From contig NZ_CP014766.1 of NCBI RefSeq assembly GCF_001611675.1, positions 3,162,001-3,226,000 of the forward strand: a stretch of 64,000 nt of DNA, read 5' to 3'. Both the position numbers and the translations under genes were made by a program. The stretch is from Pontibacter akesuensis (lineage in GTDB: Bacteria; Bacteroidota; Bacteroidia; Cytophagales; Hymenobacteraceae). Numbering within the stretch: the first letter of the stretch is position 1; each line of letters starts with the position of its first letter. Below are positions 1-8,259 of the stretch, piece by piece. The notes beneath the pieces were generated by a model. The model did not search any database. It had not been told where the DNA came from and was given only the letters and a program-made list of their open reading frames with translations.

Positions 1-76
1 CAACAATCTTTTTAATATATTTAAACGAATATTTGGTCAGGGGTAGCTCGTGCTGACTCTGCCTTTAGAAGATACT

Positions 77-586
77 ATGTTCAATCAGGCAATAGTAAGG
101 GTTGGAATACGCTACGGCGTGCTTTGTGGCTTGGTGAGCATTGTGCTGGTGGCCGCCATCTACTTTATGGGGTACAATCCCTTCGGAGATATTGGCCGCC
201 TGACGTATGTGCCGATCCCCATTTTTATTGTGCTGGCGATCCGGTACTACAAGCGCTATAACGAGGCGGAGCTAAGTTTTGGCAAGGGCGCCCGTGTGGG
301 ACTTTCGGTGGCATTTTACAATGCCTTGACGGCTGCCATGCTTGTGTTCCTGTTTATACACCTGGTGGGGCCGGAGATTCTGCAGAACCACATCGCCGAA
401 ATGAAGGCGTTGCTGGACGAGACGCGGGAAGAACAAATTCAGATAATCGGGGAAGAGTCGTTCGACAATGTATATAATGCGCTGGGAAGTTTAACACCAT
501 CCATGCAAGCAGCTGATTTTTTTCTTTGGAGGTTGATAGTAGGGAGTCTGTTTTCGGTAGTGGCAGCTGTATTTTACAGAAAATAA
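77..586 (+). CDS. DUF4199 family membrane protein
   Basis: Small integral membrane protein of about 169 residues with an N-terminal pair of hydrophobic segments, a third in the middle, a charged acidic stretch, and a last membrane segment near the C-terminus. The layout matches the DUF4199 family of Bacteroidota, whose function is unknown. The frame is open from a GTG at 50, but the ATG at 77 puts the first membrane segment at the normal distance from the start and is preferred. It is followed 30 bp later by a second DUF4199 gene and then by two glycosyltransferases. This suggests a role around the cell-envelope sugar pathway, but that is only inferred from context. Confidence 0.8.
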   Translation: MFNQAIVRVGIRYGVLCGLVSIVLVAAIYFMGYNPFGDIGRLTYVPIPIFIVLAIRYYKRYNEAELSFGKGARVGLSVAFYNALTAAMLVFLFIHLVGPEILQNHIAEMKALLDETREEQIQIIGEESFDNVYNALGSLTPSMQAADFFLWRLIVGSLFSVVAAVFYRK

Positions 587-616
587 GCATACTTTGAACT
601 TAAAAGCATAACAACC

Positions 617-1138
617 ATGACTGAAAAAGAGCCTTCCATTTGGCCGATTTCCCTGAAGTACGGCGCTCTGACCGGAGTACTTTATATCCTGTACAGCCTC
701 TTTACCTACATATCGGGCAATTTCGGTAACTTCTTTGTTAATCTCTTAATTTCCCTGGCTATTGGCGTAATAGGCATTGTGCTGGCCATGCGGGAGTTTA
801 AGCAGCACAACTTCGGCTACATGTCGTATGGCAAGGGCCTGGGCATAGGCATTGTGGTGATGGTAATTGCCAGCATTATTTCGGGCATATTCTCTTACAT
901 TTACATCGCTTTCATTGATCCTTCCGTTGTCGACAAGATGATTGAGGCTTCTGTCGCACAGATGGCCGGTTTTGGCCTGGATGAGGAGATGCTGGACCAG
1001 CAGCGCGACCAGATGGCAGAAGGTTTTACACCACTGAAGCAGTTGACGAATGCAGTTATCGGTGGGCTCTTCATGGGCCTCCTCCTATCACTTATCATTT
1101 CGGCTATCATGAAGAAAAACCGGCCGGAGTTTGAATAG
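617..1138 (+). CDS. DUF4199 family membrane protein, second copy
   Basis: A 173-residue protein with hydrophobic segments near residues 10-35, 35-60 and 75-105 and a last one near 145-167, with an acidic Asp/Glu/Gln-rich stretch between them. It has the same plan as the preceding gene, so the two are probably old tandem duplicates that have diverged. The pair sits directly upstream of a GT2 gene with only 3 bp between the stop and the next ATG, so co-transcription is likely. No catalytic motif is visible. The family is common in Bacteroidota and uncharacterised. Confidence 0.85.
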   Translation: MTEKEPSIWPISLKYGALTGVLYILYSLFTYISGNFGNFFVNLLISLAIGVIGIVLAMREFKQHNFGYMSYGKGLGIGIVVMVIASIISGIFSYIYIAFIDPSVVDKMIEASVAQMAGFGLDEEMLDQQRDQMAEGFTPLKQLTNAVIGGLFMGLLLSLIISAIMKKNRPEFE

Positions 1139-1141
1139 AAC

Positions 1142-2116
1142 ATGCAATACAATTATGATATTTCGGTAGTAGTTCCTCTTTTCAACGAGGAGGAATCACT
1201 TCCAGAACTCGTTCGCTGGATCAAACGTGTGATGCATGCGAACGAGTTTTCTTATGAGGTTATACTTGTGGACGACGGCAGCACCGATCGTTCCTGGGAC
1301 GTGATAAATACCTTAAGCGCGGAAGACAAAGCGGTTAAGGGCATCAGCTTTAACCGCAACTACGGTAAATCTGCTGCCCTTAACGAGGGCTTTCGCCGCT
1401 GCTCAGGCGAGGTGGTAATTACCATGGACGCCGACCTGCAGGACAGCCCGGAGGAGATTCCGGGGCTTTACGACATGATCAAGAACCAGCGGTTCGACCT
1501 GGTAAGCGGCTGGAAAAAGAAACGCTTTGATCCCCTAAGCAAAACCATTCCCACCAAACTCTTTAATGGGGCCACCCGCAAACTGTCCGGCATACAGCTA
1601 CATGACTTTAACTGCGGCCTGAAAGCTTACCGCCAGTTGCTGGTGAAGAGCATTGAGGTGCACGGCGAGATGCACCGTTACATTCCGGTTATCGCCAAGT
1701 GGAACGGCTTCACCAAAATCGGGGAGAAAGTGGTGCAGCACCAGGAACGCAAGTATGGCACCACCAAATTTGGCCTGGAGCGCTTTGTTTACGGCTTCCT
1801 CGACCTGCTTTCTATCACCTTTGTCAGCCGCTTTAAAAAGCGCCCGATGCACTTCTTCGGTTCTATGGGCACGCTGATGTTTGTGGTGGGCCTGGGTATT
1901 ACCATCTGGCTGATTGCGCAGAAGATGCTCGGGATTTACCAGGGCGTGCGCGTGCGGGACATCGTGGACCAGCCGCTGTTCTTCCTGGCGCTCGTGGCCG
2001 TTATACTTGGCGTGCAGCTGTTTTTGGCCGGTTTTCTGGCCGAGATGATCTCCATGGCTTCCAACAAGCGCAACGAGTACCTGATCCGCGACAGGGTGGG
2101 CGCCCTGAACAGGTAA
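1142..2116 (+). CDS. GT2 family glycosyltransferase, ArnC/DPM1-like, membrane anchored
   Basis: A 324-residue GT-A glycosyltransferase. The nucleotide-sugar site is visible as VDDGSTD at residues 43-49 and the metal-binding DADLQD at 96-101. The C-terminal third has two membrane segments (roughly 233-260 and 278-305). This is the layout of bacterial polyprenyl-phosphate glycosyltransferases (ArnC, GtrB, YkcC-like), which transfer a sugar from UDP or GDP to a lipid phosphate on the cytoplasmic face. Donor and acceptor cannot be read from the sequence. It follows the DUF4199 pair by 3 bp and its stop abuts the next ATG, so the glycosyltransferases are probably made together. Confidence 0.9.
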   Translation: MQYNYDISVVVPLFNEEESLPELVRWIKRVMHANEFSYEVILVDDGSTDRSWDVINTLSAEDKAVKGISFNRNYGKSAALNEGFRRCSGEVVITMDADLQDSPEEIPGLYDMIKNQRFDLVSGWKKKRFDPLSKTIPTKLFNGATRKLSGIQLHDFNCGLKAYRQLLVKSIEVHGEMHRYIPVIAKWNGFTKIGEKVVQHQERKYGTTKFGLERFVYGFLDLLSITFVSRFKKRPMHFFGSMGTLMFVVGLGITIWLIAQKMLGIYQGVRVRDIVDQPLFFLALVAVILGVQLFLAGFLAEMISMASNKRNEYLIRDRVGALNR

Positions 2117-3259
2117 ATGGCAAGGCGGGTAATTATTGTGGGCCCGGCGCACCCGCTACGGGGCGGCGGCATGGCCACGTTTAACGAGCGGCTGGCGCAT
2201 GCTTTCCAGGAAGCCGGCGATGAAGTGGAGATTGTCTCGTTCAGTCTGCAGTACCCCAGCTTTCTTTTTCCGGGCAAAAGCCAGTTCACCACAGAACCCG
2301 CACCGGAAGGCCTGCGCATCCAATCGCTTATTAACTCCGTGAACCCAATCAGCTGGTGGCGCGCCGGGCAGTATATCCGAAAGCAAAAGCCTGATCTGGT
2401 TATTTTCAGGTACTGGCTGCCGTTCATGGGGCCAGCGTTGGGCACGATGGCGCGCATCATCCGGCGAAACAAGTATAGCCGCATCCTTGCCATCACCGAC
2501 AATGTGGTGCCGCATGAGAAGCGCCCCGGCGATGTCCCCTTCACCAAATATTTTCTGGCTGGCTGCCACGGGTTCATCACTATGTCGCGTGCAGTGCAGC
2601 AGGACCTGGAGCGGTTCGAGCCCAAGAAGCCAAGCATTTACCTGCCGCATCCGCTGTACGATAATTTCGGTGAGCCCGAAACAAAAGAGGCTGCCTGTGC
2701 TGCTCTGGGGCTTGATTCCAAGTATAACTACCTGCTCTTTTTCGGCTTTATACGTGCCTACAAAGGGCTTGACCTGCTGCTGCAGGCGATGGCCCGGCCA
2801 GAGGTGCAGGAGCTGCAAAACCTAAAGCTGCTGGTGGCCGGGGAGTTTTACGAGGATGCAGCACCCTACCTGCAACAGATCGAACAGCTGCAACTGCAGG
2901 ACAAACTCATACTTCACACCGAGTTTATTCCGAATGCGGCCGTGCGCCACTACTTCTGCGCCGCCGACCTGGTGGTGCAGCCCTATAAACATGCCACACA
3001 AAGCGGCGTTACTCAGGTGGCCTATCACTTCGATAAGCCCATGGTGGTGACGCGCGTTGGTGGCCTGCCGGAGTTGGTGCCGGATGGGGAAGTGGGCTAT
3101 GTGGTGGAGCCGGAGCCCAAAGCCATTGCCGCAGCCATCAGCCGGTTCTATGTTTCTGGGGCTGGCCCGGTGCTTGCAGCCAATAGCAGCAAGTATAAAA
3201 AGCGCTTTAGCTGGAGCCGTTTTGTGCAGGCGATAGAGGCGCTGGTAGACAAGTTATAG
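2117..3259 (+). CDS. GT4-type glycosyltransferase (GT-B fold)
   Basis: A 380-residue soluble glycosyltransferase with no signal peptide. The N-terminus carries the glycine-rich loop of GT-B enzymes (GPAHPLRGGGMATF, residues 8-21). The C-terminal half has the Glycos_transf_1 domain, including FFGFIRAYKGLDLLLQA near 213-229 and the donor-site region GVTQVAYHFDKPMVVTRVGG followed by LPELVPDGEVGYVV. It begins immediately after the GT2 stop and ends the operon. The sugar and acceptor are unknown. About 200 bp without a gene follows, holding one copy of the TATACTT heptamer and an AT-rich stretch near 3390-3450 that may contain the next promoter. Confidence 0.9.
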   Translation: MARRVIIVGPAHPLRGGGMATFNERLAHAFQEAGDEVEIVSFSLQYPSFLFPGKSQFTTEPAPEGLRIQSLINSVNPISWWRAGQYIRKQKPDLVIFRYWLPFMGPALGTMARIIRRNKYSRILAITDNVVPHEKRPGDVPFTKYFLAGCHGFITMSRAVQQDLERFEPKKPSIYLPHPLYDNFGEPETKEAACAALGLDSKYNYLLFFGFIRAYKGLDLLLQAMARPEVQELQNLKLLVAGEFYEDAAPYLQQIEQLQLQDKLILHTEFIPNAAVRHYFCAADLVVQPYKHATQSGVTQVAYHFDKPMVVTRVGGLPELVPDGEVGYVVEPEPKAIAAAISRFYVSGAGPVLAANSSKYKKRFSWSRFVQAIEALVDKL

Positions 3260-3460
3260 CAGGACAGCCGTTCTTGCCGCTTCTTTCAAAACCAAAGCAC
3301 AGGCTATACTTCCTGCTCAGGCCTCCTTCATAAGCGTTGCCGCTACGTAAGCCGGGAAGGCATCCATGCTTTTCTCCACGGAATAATTGTTATAACATTT
3401 GTGAATATTCGGTATTAAACTTAACTTACTCAAGAATAAATTTAATATAGAATATACTAG

Positions 3461-4237
3461 ATGTGTGGGTTGAAATCAGCGTGTAAGGCCCTGTGGGGCA
3501 TAACGCTATTGCTTTACGTTATTGCTGCTGGCTCAGCCTTTGCACAAGGCGCCGCTGCAGACACTGCTTTTCTGCAAAGCAGCAAAGCACAGGCGGTGGC
3601 AGCGTACAAAAAGGCCCTTGGTGCCCAAACCCAGCTTTACAACGGAACGGAATACGTCGACTACAAACTTCCTTATTTTGAGGGGCACCAGTTCTTTGCT
3701 TCCAACGCCGCTGAGAACGGACACGTTTTTTACGACGGTACCTGGTACACGGACGTGCCCATACTGTATGATCTGGTGCGGGATGAGGTAATAATCCCCT
3801 ACAGTACCACCGGCCTGAAAATGAAGCTGATTGGTTCGAAGATAGATACATTCCAGGTGCACGACCACCTGTACGTGCGGCTCCAGCCGGACAGTGCCGG
3901 GGCAACTGCGCTGCAGCCTGGTTTTTATGATCTGCTTTACAGTGGCGACACACAGTTCCTGATGAAGCGGATTAAACAGATGGAGGATCGGGCGACACAG
4001 GATGGCATGGAGGGCGAATTCAGAAATGTTGACAAATACTTTATCAAGAAAGACGGCGTGTATCACCAGGTAGGCAGCAAGCGGGCTGTGTACAGGGTGC
4101 TTGAAGACAGAAAAAAGGAATTAAAGAAATTTGCCTCTTCGCAGCAGCTGAAGTTCAGGAAAGAAAAAGAAGCCGCCATACTTGCCATCGTCACCTACTA
4201 CGACAGCCTGGCCGCAGCGCAACCGCAGGACAAGTAA
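3461..4237 (+). CDS. secreted protein of unknown function
   Basis: A 258-residue protein with an N-terminal signal peptide ending near AGSAFAQ (about residue 29) and no other membrane segment. The mature part is mixed alpha/beta in character, with Tyr-rich segments and a Lys-rich C-terminal third. I do not recognise a named domain. Proteins of this type recur beside STN-TonB receptor genes in Bacteroidota, and here the receptor start lies 58 bp downstream. A periplasmic partner of the receptor is a guess from position only. Confidence 0.75.
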   Translation: MCGLKSACKALWGITLLLYVIAAGSAFAQGAAADTAFLQSSKAQAVAAYKKALGAQTQLYNGTEYVDYKLPYFEGHQFFASNAAENGHVFYDGTWYTDVPILYDLVRDEVIIPYSTTGLKMKLIGSKIDTFQVHDHLYVRLQPDSAGATALQPGFYDLLYSGDTQFLMKRIKQMEDRATQDGMEGEFRNVDKYFIKKDGVYHQVGSKRAVYRVLEDRKKELKKFASSQQLKFRKEKEAAILAIVTYYDSLAAAQPQDK

Positions 4238-4295
4238 TCTCTATTCTCCTGCCCAACCTAACCCGGCCGGAGTGCCCATTGTAATACAAACCTCT

Positions 4296-7076
4296 ATGAT
4301 TTTCCTGTACCGCACCCTATTAGCTTTCCTGGTTCTATTCTGTTGTTCGTTACAGAGCCAGGCGCAGCAAAACAACCCTTCGCTGATCAGTGGCAACTTT
4401 CAGTCCGCAACCTTTGAGGAGTTTGCCCGGCAGGTGGAAGCCCAGACTGGCTATCATTTTTACTTTGACGCCGCCGCTGTGGATAGCCTTTCCATTACCC
4501 TAAAGGTACAGGAGCAGGCACTGCCTGCTGTGCTGCGGCAGGCTTTTGCGGGAACAGATTTTCAGTTCGCCATTGATGCCAGGCAGCAGGTGTTCGTTTC
4601 AAAGGGCAGGCAGTTGAGTGTAGCGCTGCCGAAAGGATTTTTTGAGCGTGAGGAGGCGACAGCCGAGGGTGAATCCCAACTGGCCGGTGTGCAACTGCGG
4701 GCGGAGGAAAAAGTTACGAAGAAAGCAGCAGGCTCGGAGCTGAAGTTATATGAAATAGGCATAAAAAGAGAAGGCGCCACAGGTAAGGCAAACATAGCGG
4801 GCCACCTGCGCGATGCTAAAACAGGAGAGGCAATTATCGGAGCAGCGGTGTTTGTGGAGTCACCTACCATCGGGACGATCTCCGATGAGTTTGGCTACTA
4901 CTCCCTCACGTTGCCACTTGGTCGCCATGAGTTAAAGGTAAAAGCGATAGGCCTGCAGAACACCCGCCGCCAGATCATGCTCCACTCCAACGGCAAGCTC
5001 GATATCGAGATAGCCGAGGATGTGCGAACCTTGAAGGAAGTACTGGTGGAGGCCGAGAAGGACAAAAACGTTTCGGGGCTGCAGATGGGCGTGGAGAAGC
5101 TAGACATCCGCACCATCAAACAAGTGCCCACAGCCTTCGGTGAGGTAGATATCCTGCGCGTCGTGCTCACGTTGCCGGGCGTGAAATCGGTAGGCGAGGG
5201 CAGTACCGGCATGAACGTGCGCGGCGGTAGCACCGATCAGAACCTGGTGCTTTTCAACGATGCCACCATCTATAACCCATCGCACCTGTTCGGTTTCTTC
5301 TCTGCCTTCAACCCGGATATCCTGAAGACGGTGGAGCTGTACAAAAGCGGCATCCCGGCCAAGTATGGCGGGCGCCTGTCGTCGGTGCTGGAGGTGACAA
5401 GCCGTGAGGGTAACAAGAAGAAAATCTCAGGCGCGGGCGGTATCGGTTTACTGACTAGCAGGCTGACGCTGGAAGGCCCGATCAAAACAGACAAAACCTC
5501 TTTCCTCATCGGTGGCCGCAGCACCTATTCAGACTGGCTGCTGAAGAAGATACCAAATAAGACCTACAGCCAAAGCACCGCCTCTTTCTATGACCTCAAC
5601 GCCCACATCAGCCACGAGGTAAATGACAAAAACACGCTTTACTTAAACGGTTACCTAAGCAAGGACAGGTTTCAGTTAGGCTCCGACACGCTGTACCGCT
5701 TCACAAACCAGGCGGCAAGCCTTAAGTGGAAGCATATTTTCCAGAACAAGCTGTACGGTGTGTTCACGGGGGTGTACAGCCACTACGACTATGACATGGC
5801 TAGTGACAAGAACCCTGTTACAGCCTCCAAACTCACCTTTGGCATAGACCAATCGAACCTGCAGGCGGACTTCAGCTACTTCCCAACCTCCAAGCATACA
5901 GTCGACTTTGGCGCAAGCTCTATACTGTACAATGTGAACTCGGGCACCCTGACGCCAAACAGCGCAGAATCACTTGTGATGCCCGATAAGCTGCAGACAG
6001 AGCGTGCTGTGGAAAGTGCCCTTTACGTATCGGACAGATATGATATCACGCCGCGCTTATCGGTGCTGGTGGGGCTGCGTTACTCGTTCTTCAATGCCAT
6101 GGGGCCGCGAACGGTGAACCAGTATGCGCCGGGAGTGCCTAAAACAGAAGGCACTATTCAGGATACAGCTGTTTACGGGGCAGGCGACTCGTTTGCCACG
6201 TACCATGGCCCTGAGTACAGGCTTTCGGCACGGTATAGTTTAAATGACAACTCCTCGGTAAAACTAAGCTTTAACCGGCTGCGCCAATACATCCACATGC
6301 TTTCCAACACCACCTCCATGTCGCCAACGGATGTGTGGAAGCTCAGCGACTCGAACATCAAGCCCCAGGTGGGCGACCAGGTGGCGTTGGGTTACTACCG
6401 TAACTTCAGGGCCAACACCGTGGAACTCTCGGTGGAGGGATACTACAAGTGGATGCAGGACTTCCTCGACTACAAGAGCGGGGCCTCTCTGATCATGAAC
6501 CACCACATCGAAACAGACGTGGCCAGTGCGGAGGGAAAGGCGTATGGCGTGGAGGTGATGCTGAAAAAGGCAACCGGCAAACTGAATGGCTGGGTGAGCT
6601 ATACTTACTCCCGCACGCTGGTGCGCGTGGACGATGCCCAGACCGGCGAGAAGATCAACGGAGGAAACTTCTACCCAAGCAACTTCGATAAGCCGCATGA
6701 TTTCACCATGATCAGCAACTACCGTTTCAGCCAGCGTTTCAGTACATCCCTAAACTTTACCTACAGCACCGGCCGGCCTATTACGCTGCCCATTGCCAAG
6801 TACACCATGGGCAACAGCCAACGCATTTACTACTCCGACAGAAACGCTTACCGCGTGCCGGACTACCTCCGCATGGACCTGGCGCTGAACATAGAGGGCA
6901 ACCACAAAATCAAAAAGCTTGCGCACAGCTCCTGGACCCTGGCTGTCTACAACCTGACCGGGCGTAAGAACCCTTACTCCATTTACTTTAAGTCGGAGGA
7001 AGGCAGAATCAGGGGGTATAAGATGTCCATCTTCGGGCAGCCTATCCCAACCATCACTTATAACTTTAAATTTTAA
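4296..7076 (+). CDS. TonB-dependent receptor with STN and carboxypeptidase-like domains
   Basis: Outer-membrane TonB-dependent transporter of about 926 residues. The frame is open from 4182, but the ATG at 4296 starts a clean signal peptide (MIFLYRTLLAFLVL...SQAQQ). In order there follow an STN domain, a carboxypeptidase-regulatory-like beta sandwich (GHLRDAKTGEAIIGAAVFVE), a plug domain (VPTAFGEVDILRVVLTLPGV, then GMNVRGGSTDQNLVLFNDA) and a beta barrel ending in Phe (TYNFKF). STN domains usually receive or send signals through FecR-type anti-sigma factors, but no fecI or fecR lies nearby. Its stop overlaps the start of the DUF4249 gene by one base (TAATG), so the two are translationally coupled. 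The substrate is unknown. Confidence 0.93.
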   Translation: MIFLYRTLLAFLVLFCCSLQSQAQQNNPSLISGNFQSATFEEFARQVEAQTGYHFYFDAAAVDSLSITLKVQEQALPAVLRQAFAGTDFQFAIDARQQVFVSKGRQLSVALPKGFFEREEATAEGESQLAGVQLRAEEKVTKKAAGSELKLYEIGIKREGATGKANIAGHLRDAKTGEAIIGAAVFVESPTIGTISDEFGYYSLTLPLGRHELKVKAIGLQNTRRQIMLHSNGKLDIEIAEDVRTLKEVLVEAEKDKNVSGLQMGVEKLDIRTIKQVPTAFGEVDILRVVLTLPGVKSVGEGSTGMNVRGGSTDQNLVLFNDATIYNPSHLFGFFSAFNPDILKTVELYKSGIPAKYGGRLSSVLEVTSREGNKKKISGAGGIGLLTSRLTLEGPIKTDKTSFLIGGRSTYSDWLLKKIPNKTYSQSTASFYDLNAHISHEVNDKNTLYLNGYLSKDRFQLGSDTLYRFTNQAASLKWKHIFQNKLYGVFTGVYSHYDYDMASDKNPVTASKLTFGIDQSNLQADFSYFPTSKHTVDFGASSILYNVNSGTLTPNSAESLVMPDKLQTERAVESALYVSDRYDITPRLSVLVGLRYSFFNAMGPRTVNQYAPGVPKTEGTIQDTAVYGAGDSFATYHGPEYRLSARYSLNDNSSVKLSFNRLRQYIHMLSNTTSMSPTDVWKLSDSNIKPQVGDQVALGYYRNFRANTVELSVEGYYKWMQDFLDYKSGASLIMNHHIETDVASAEGKAYGVEVMLKKATGKLNGWVSYTYSRTLVRVDDAQTGEKINGGNFYPSNFDKPHDFTMISNYRFSQRFSTSLNFTYSTGRPITLPIAKYTMGNSQRIYYSDRNAYRVPDYLRMDLALNIEGNHKIKKLAHSSWTLAVYNLTGRKNPYSIYFKSEEGRIRGYKMSIFGQPIPTITYNFKF

Positions 7077-8245
7077 TGCAGATGCGTATCAGAAGTCTGA
7101 CAAGTATACTTTGCCTTTGCCTGCTGCTGTTTGGCTGTGTGGAGCCCTATGCCCCGGACGTGTTGCAGGCGCCCAACCAGTACCTGGTGGTGGATGGTTT
7201 CATCAACGGTACTGGCGTTACCACCATCAAGCTGTCGCGCACGCAGAACATAGCCGATACAAAAGCACCGCTGCTGGAGTCAGGGGCTACCTTGTTGCTG
7301 GAAGAGGAGCAGGGGGAGCAGTACGTGATGTCGGAGGTTGATTTAGGCACCTACGCCAGCGATAGCCTTCGGCTGAACCTGGACAAAAAATACCGGATCT
7401 ACATCCGTACGGAGAATGGGCGTGAATATGCCTCAGAGTTTGTTGCCATAAAGCGAACACCGCCCATTGATGGCGTGGGTTGGGATGTGGTGAATGAAGG
7501 GCTGCAGATTTATGTCAACACACACGACCCACAGAACGACACGCGCTATTACCGCTGGGAGTATGAGGCAACCTGGGCCTTTACTGCGGCCTACGAGGCC
7601 TTGTATAAGTATGATCCGGCTACAGGAACTGTTGTACTACGCGGTCCCGAAGACGAGCAGACATACCGCTGCTGGCGAACTGACTACTCCACAGCCATAG
7701 AAATAGGCACCTCCACCAGGTTAAGCGAGGATGTGATTTTTGAAGAGCCCATACTGCTGCTGCCTTCCAACTCCGAGAAGCTTCGCATTAAGTACAGCAT
7801 ACTTGTAAAGCAGTATGCGCTTACCCGCGAGGCATACCAGTACTGGGAATCCCTGAAGAAGAACACCGAAAGCATTGGAACACTGTTTGATCCGCTGCCT
7901 TCACAGCTAACAGGTAACGTGCGCAACCTATCCGATGCGGAGGAGCCTGTGATTGGCTATGTGAGTGCCTCCACGATGCAGGATAAACGTATTTTTATCA
8001 GCCGGGAGGAATTGCCGCGGGAGTGGCGGCCACTGCAACCATACTGCCAGTTAGACTCCGTGTTGCCAGCACCTCCGGATGAAACCTTTGGGGATTTGGC
8101 AAGATACTTTGAGAGCGGCTTTTATGTGCCGGTAAATGAAATATATGGAAGCTCTCCTTTCCCTATTGGCTATTTTGGGGCTGCTCTTAGCTGCGTAGAC
8201 TGCCGTTTCCGCGGCACCACCAGAAGACCCCTTTTCTGGCAGTAA
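7076..8245 (+). CDS. DUF4249 family lipoprotein
   Basis: A 389-residue lipoprotein. The signal peptide ends in a lipobox (LLFGC, Cys at residue 21), so the mature protein should be lipid-anchored. The sequence after it (VEPYAPDVLQAPNQYLVVDGFING) is typical of DUF4249, a family found almost only in Bacteroidota and usually encoded right after an STN-TonB receptor, as here. By analogy with SusD-type partners it may act as the surface lipoprotein of the receptor, but this is not proven for the family. The C-terminus has a Cys pair (CVDC). Confidence 0.9.
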   Translation: MQMRIRSLTSILCLCLLLFGCVEPYAPDVLQAPNQYLVVDGFINGTGVTTIKLSRTQNIADTKAPLLESGATLLLEEEQGEQYVMSEVDLGTYASDSLRLNLDKKYRIYIRTENGREYASEFVAIKRTPPIDGVGWDVVNEGLQIYVNTHDPQNDTRYYRWEYEATWAFTAAYEALYKYDPATGTVVLRGPEDEQTYRCWRTDYSTAIEIGTSTRLSEDVIFEEPILLLPSNSEKLRIKYSILVKQYALTREAYQYWESLKKNTESIGTLFDPLPSQLTGNVRNLSDAEEPVIGYVSASTMQDKRIFISREELPREWRPLQPYCQLDSVLPAPPDETFGDLARYFESGFYVPVNEIYGSSPFPIGYFGAALSCVDCRFRGTTRRPLFWQ

Positions 8246-8259
8246 AGCAATACCGACAC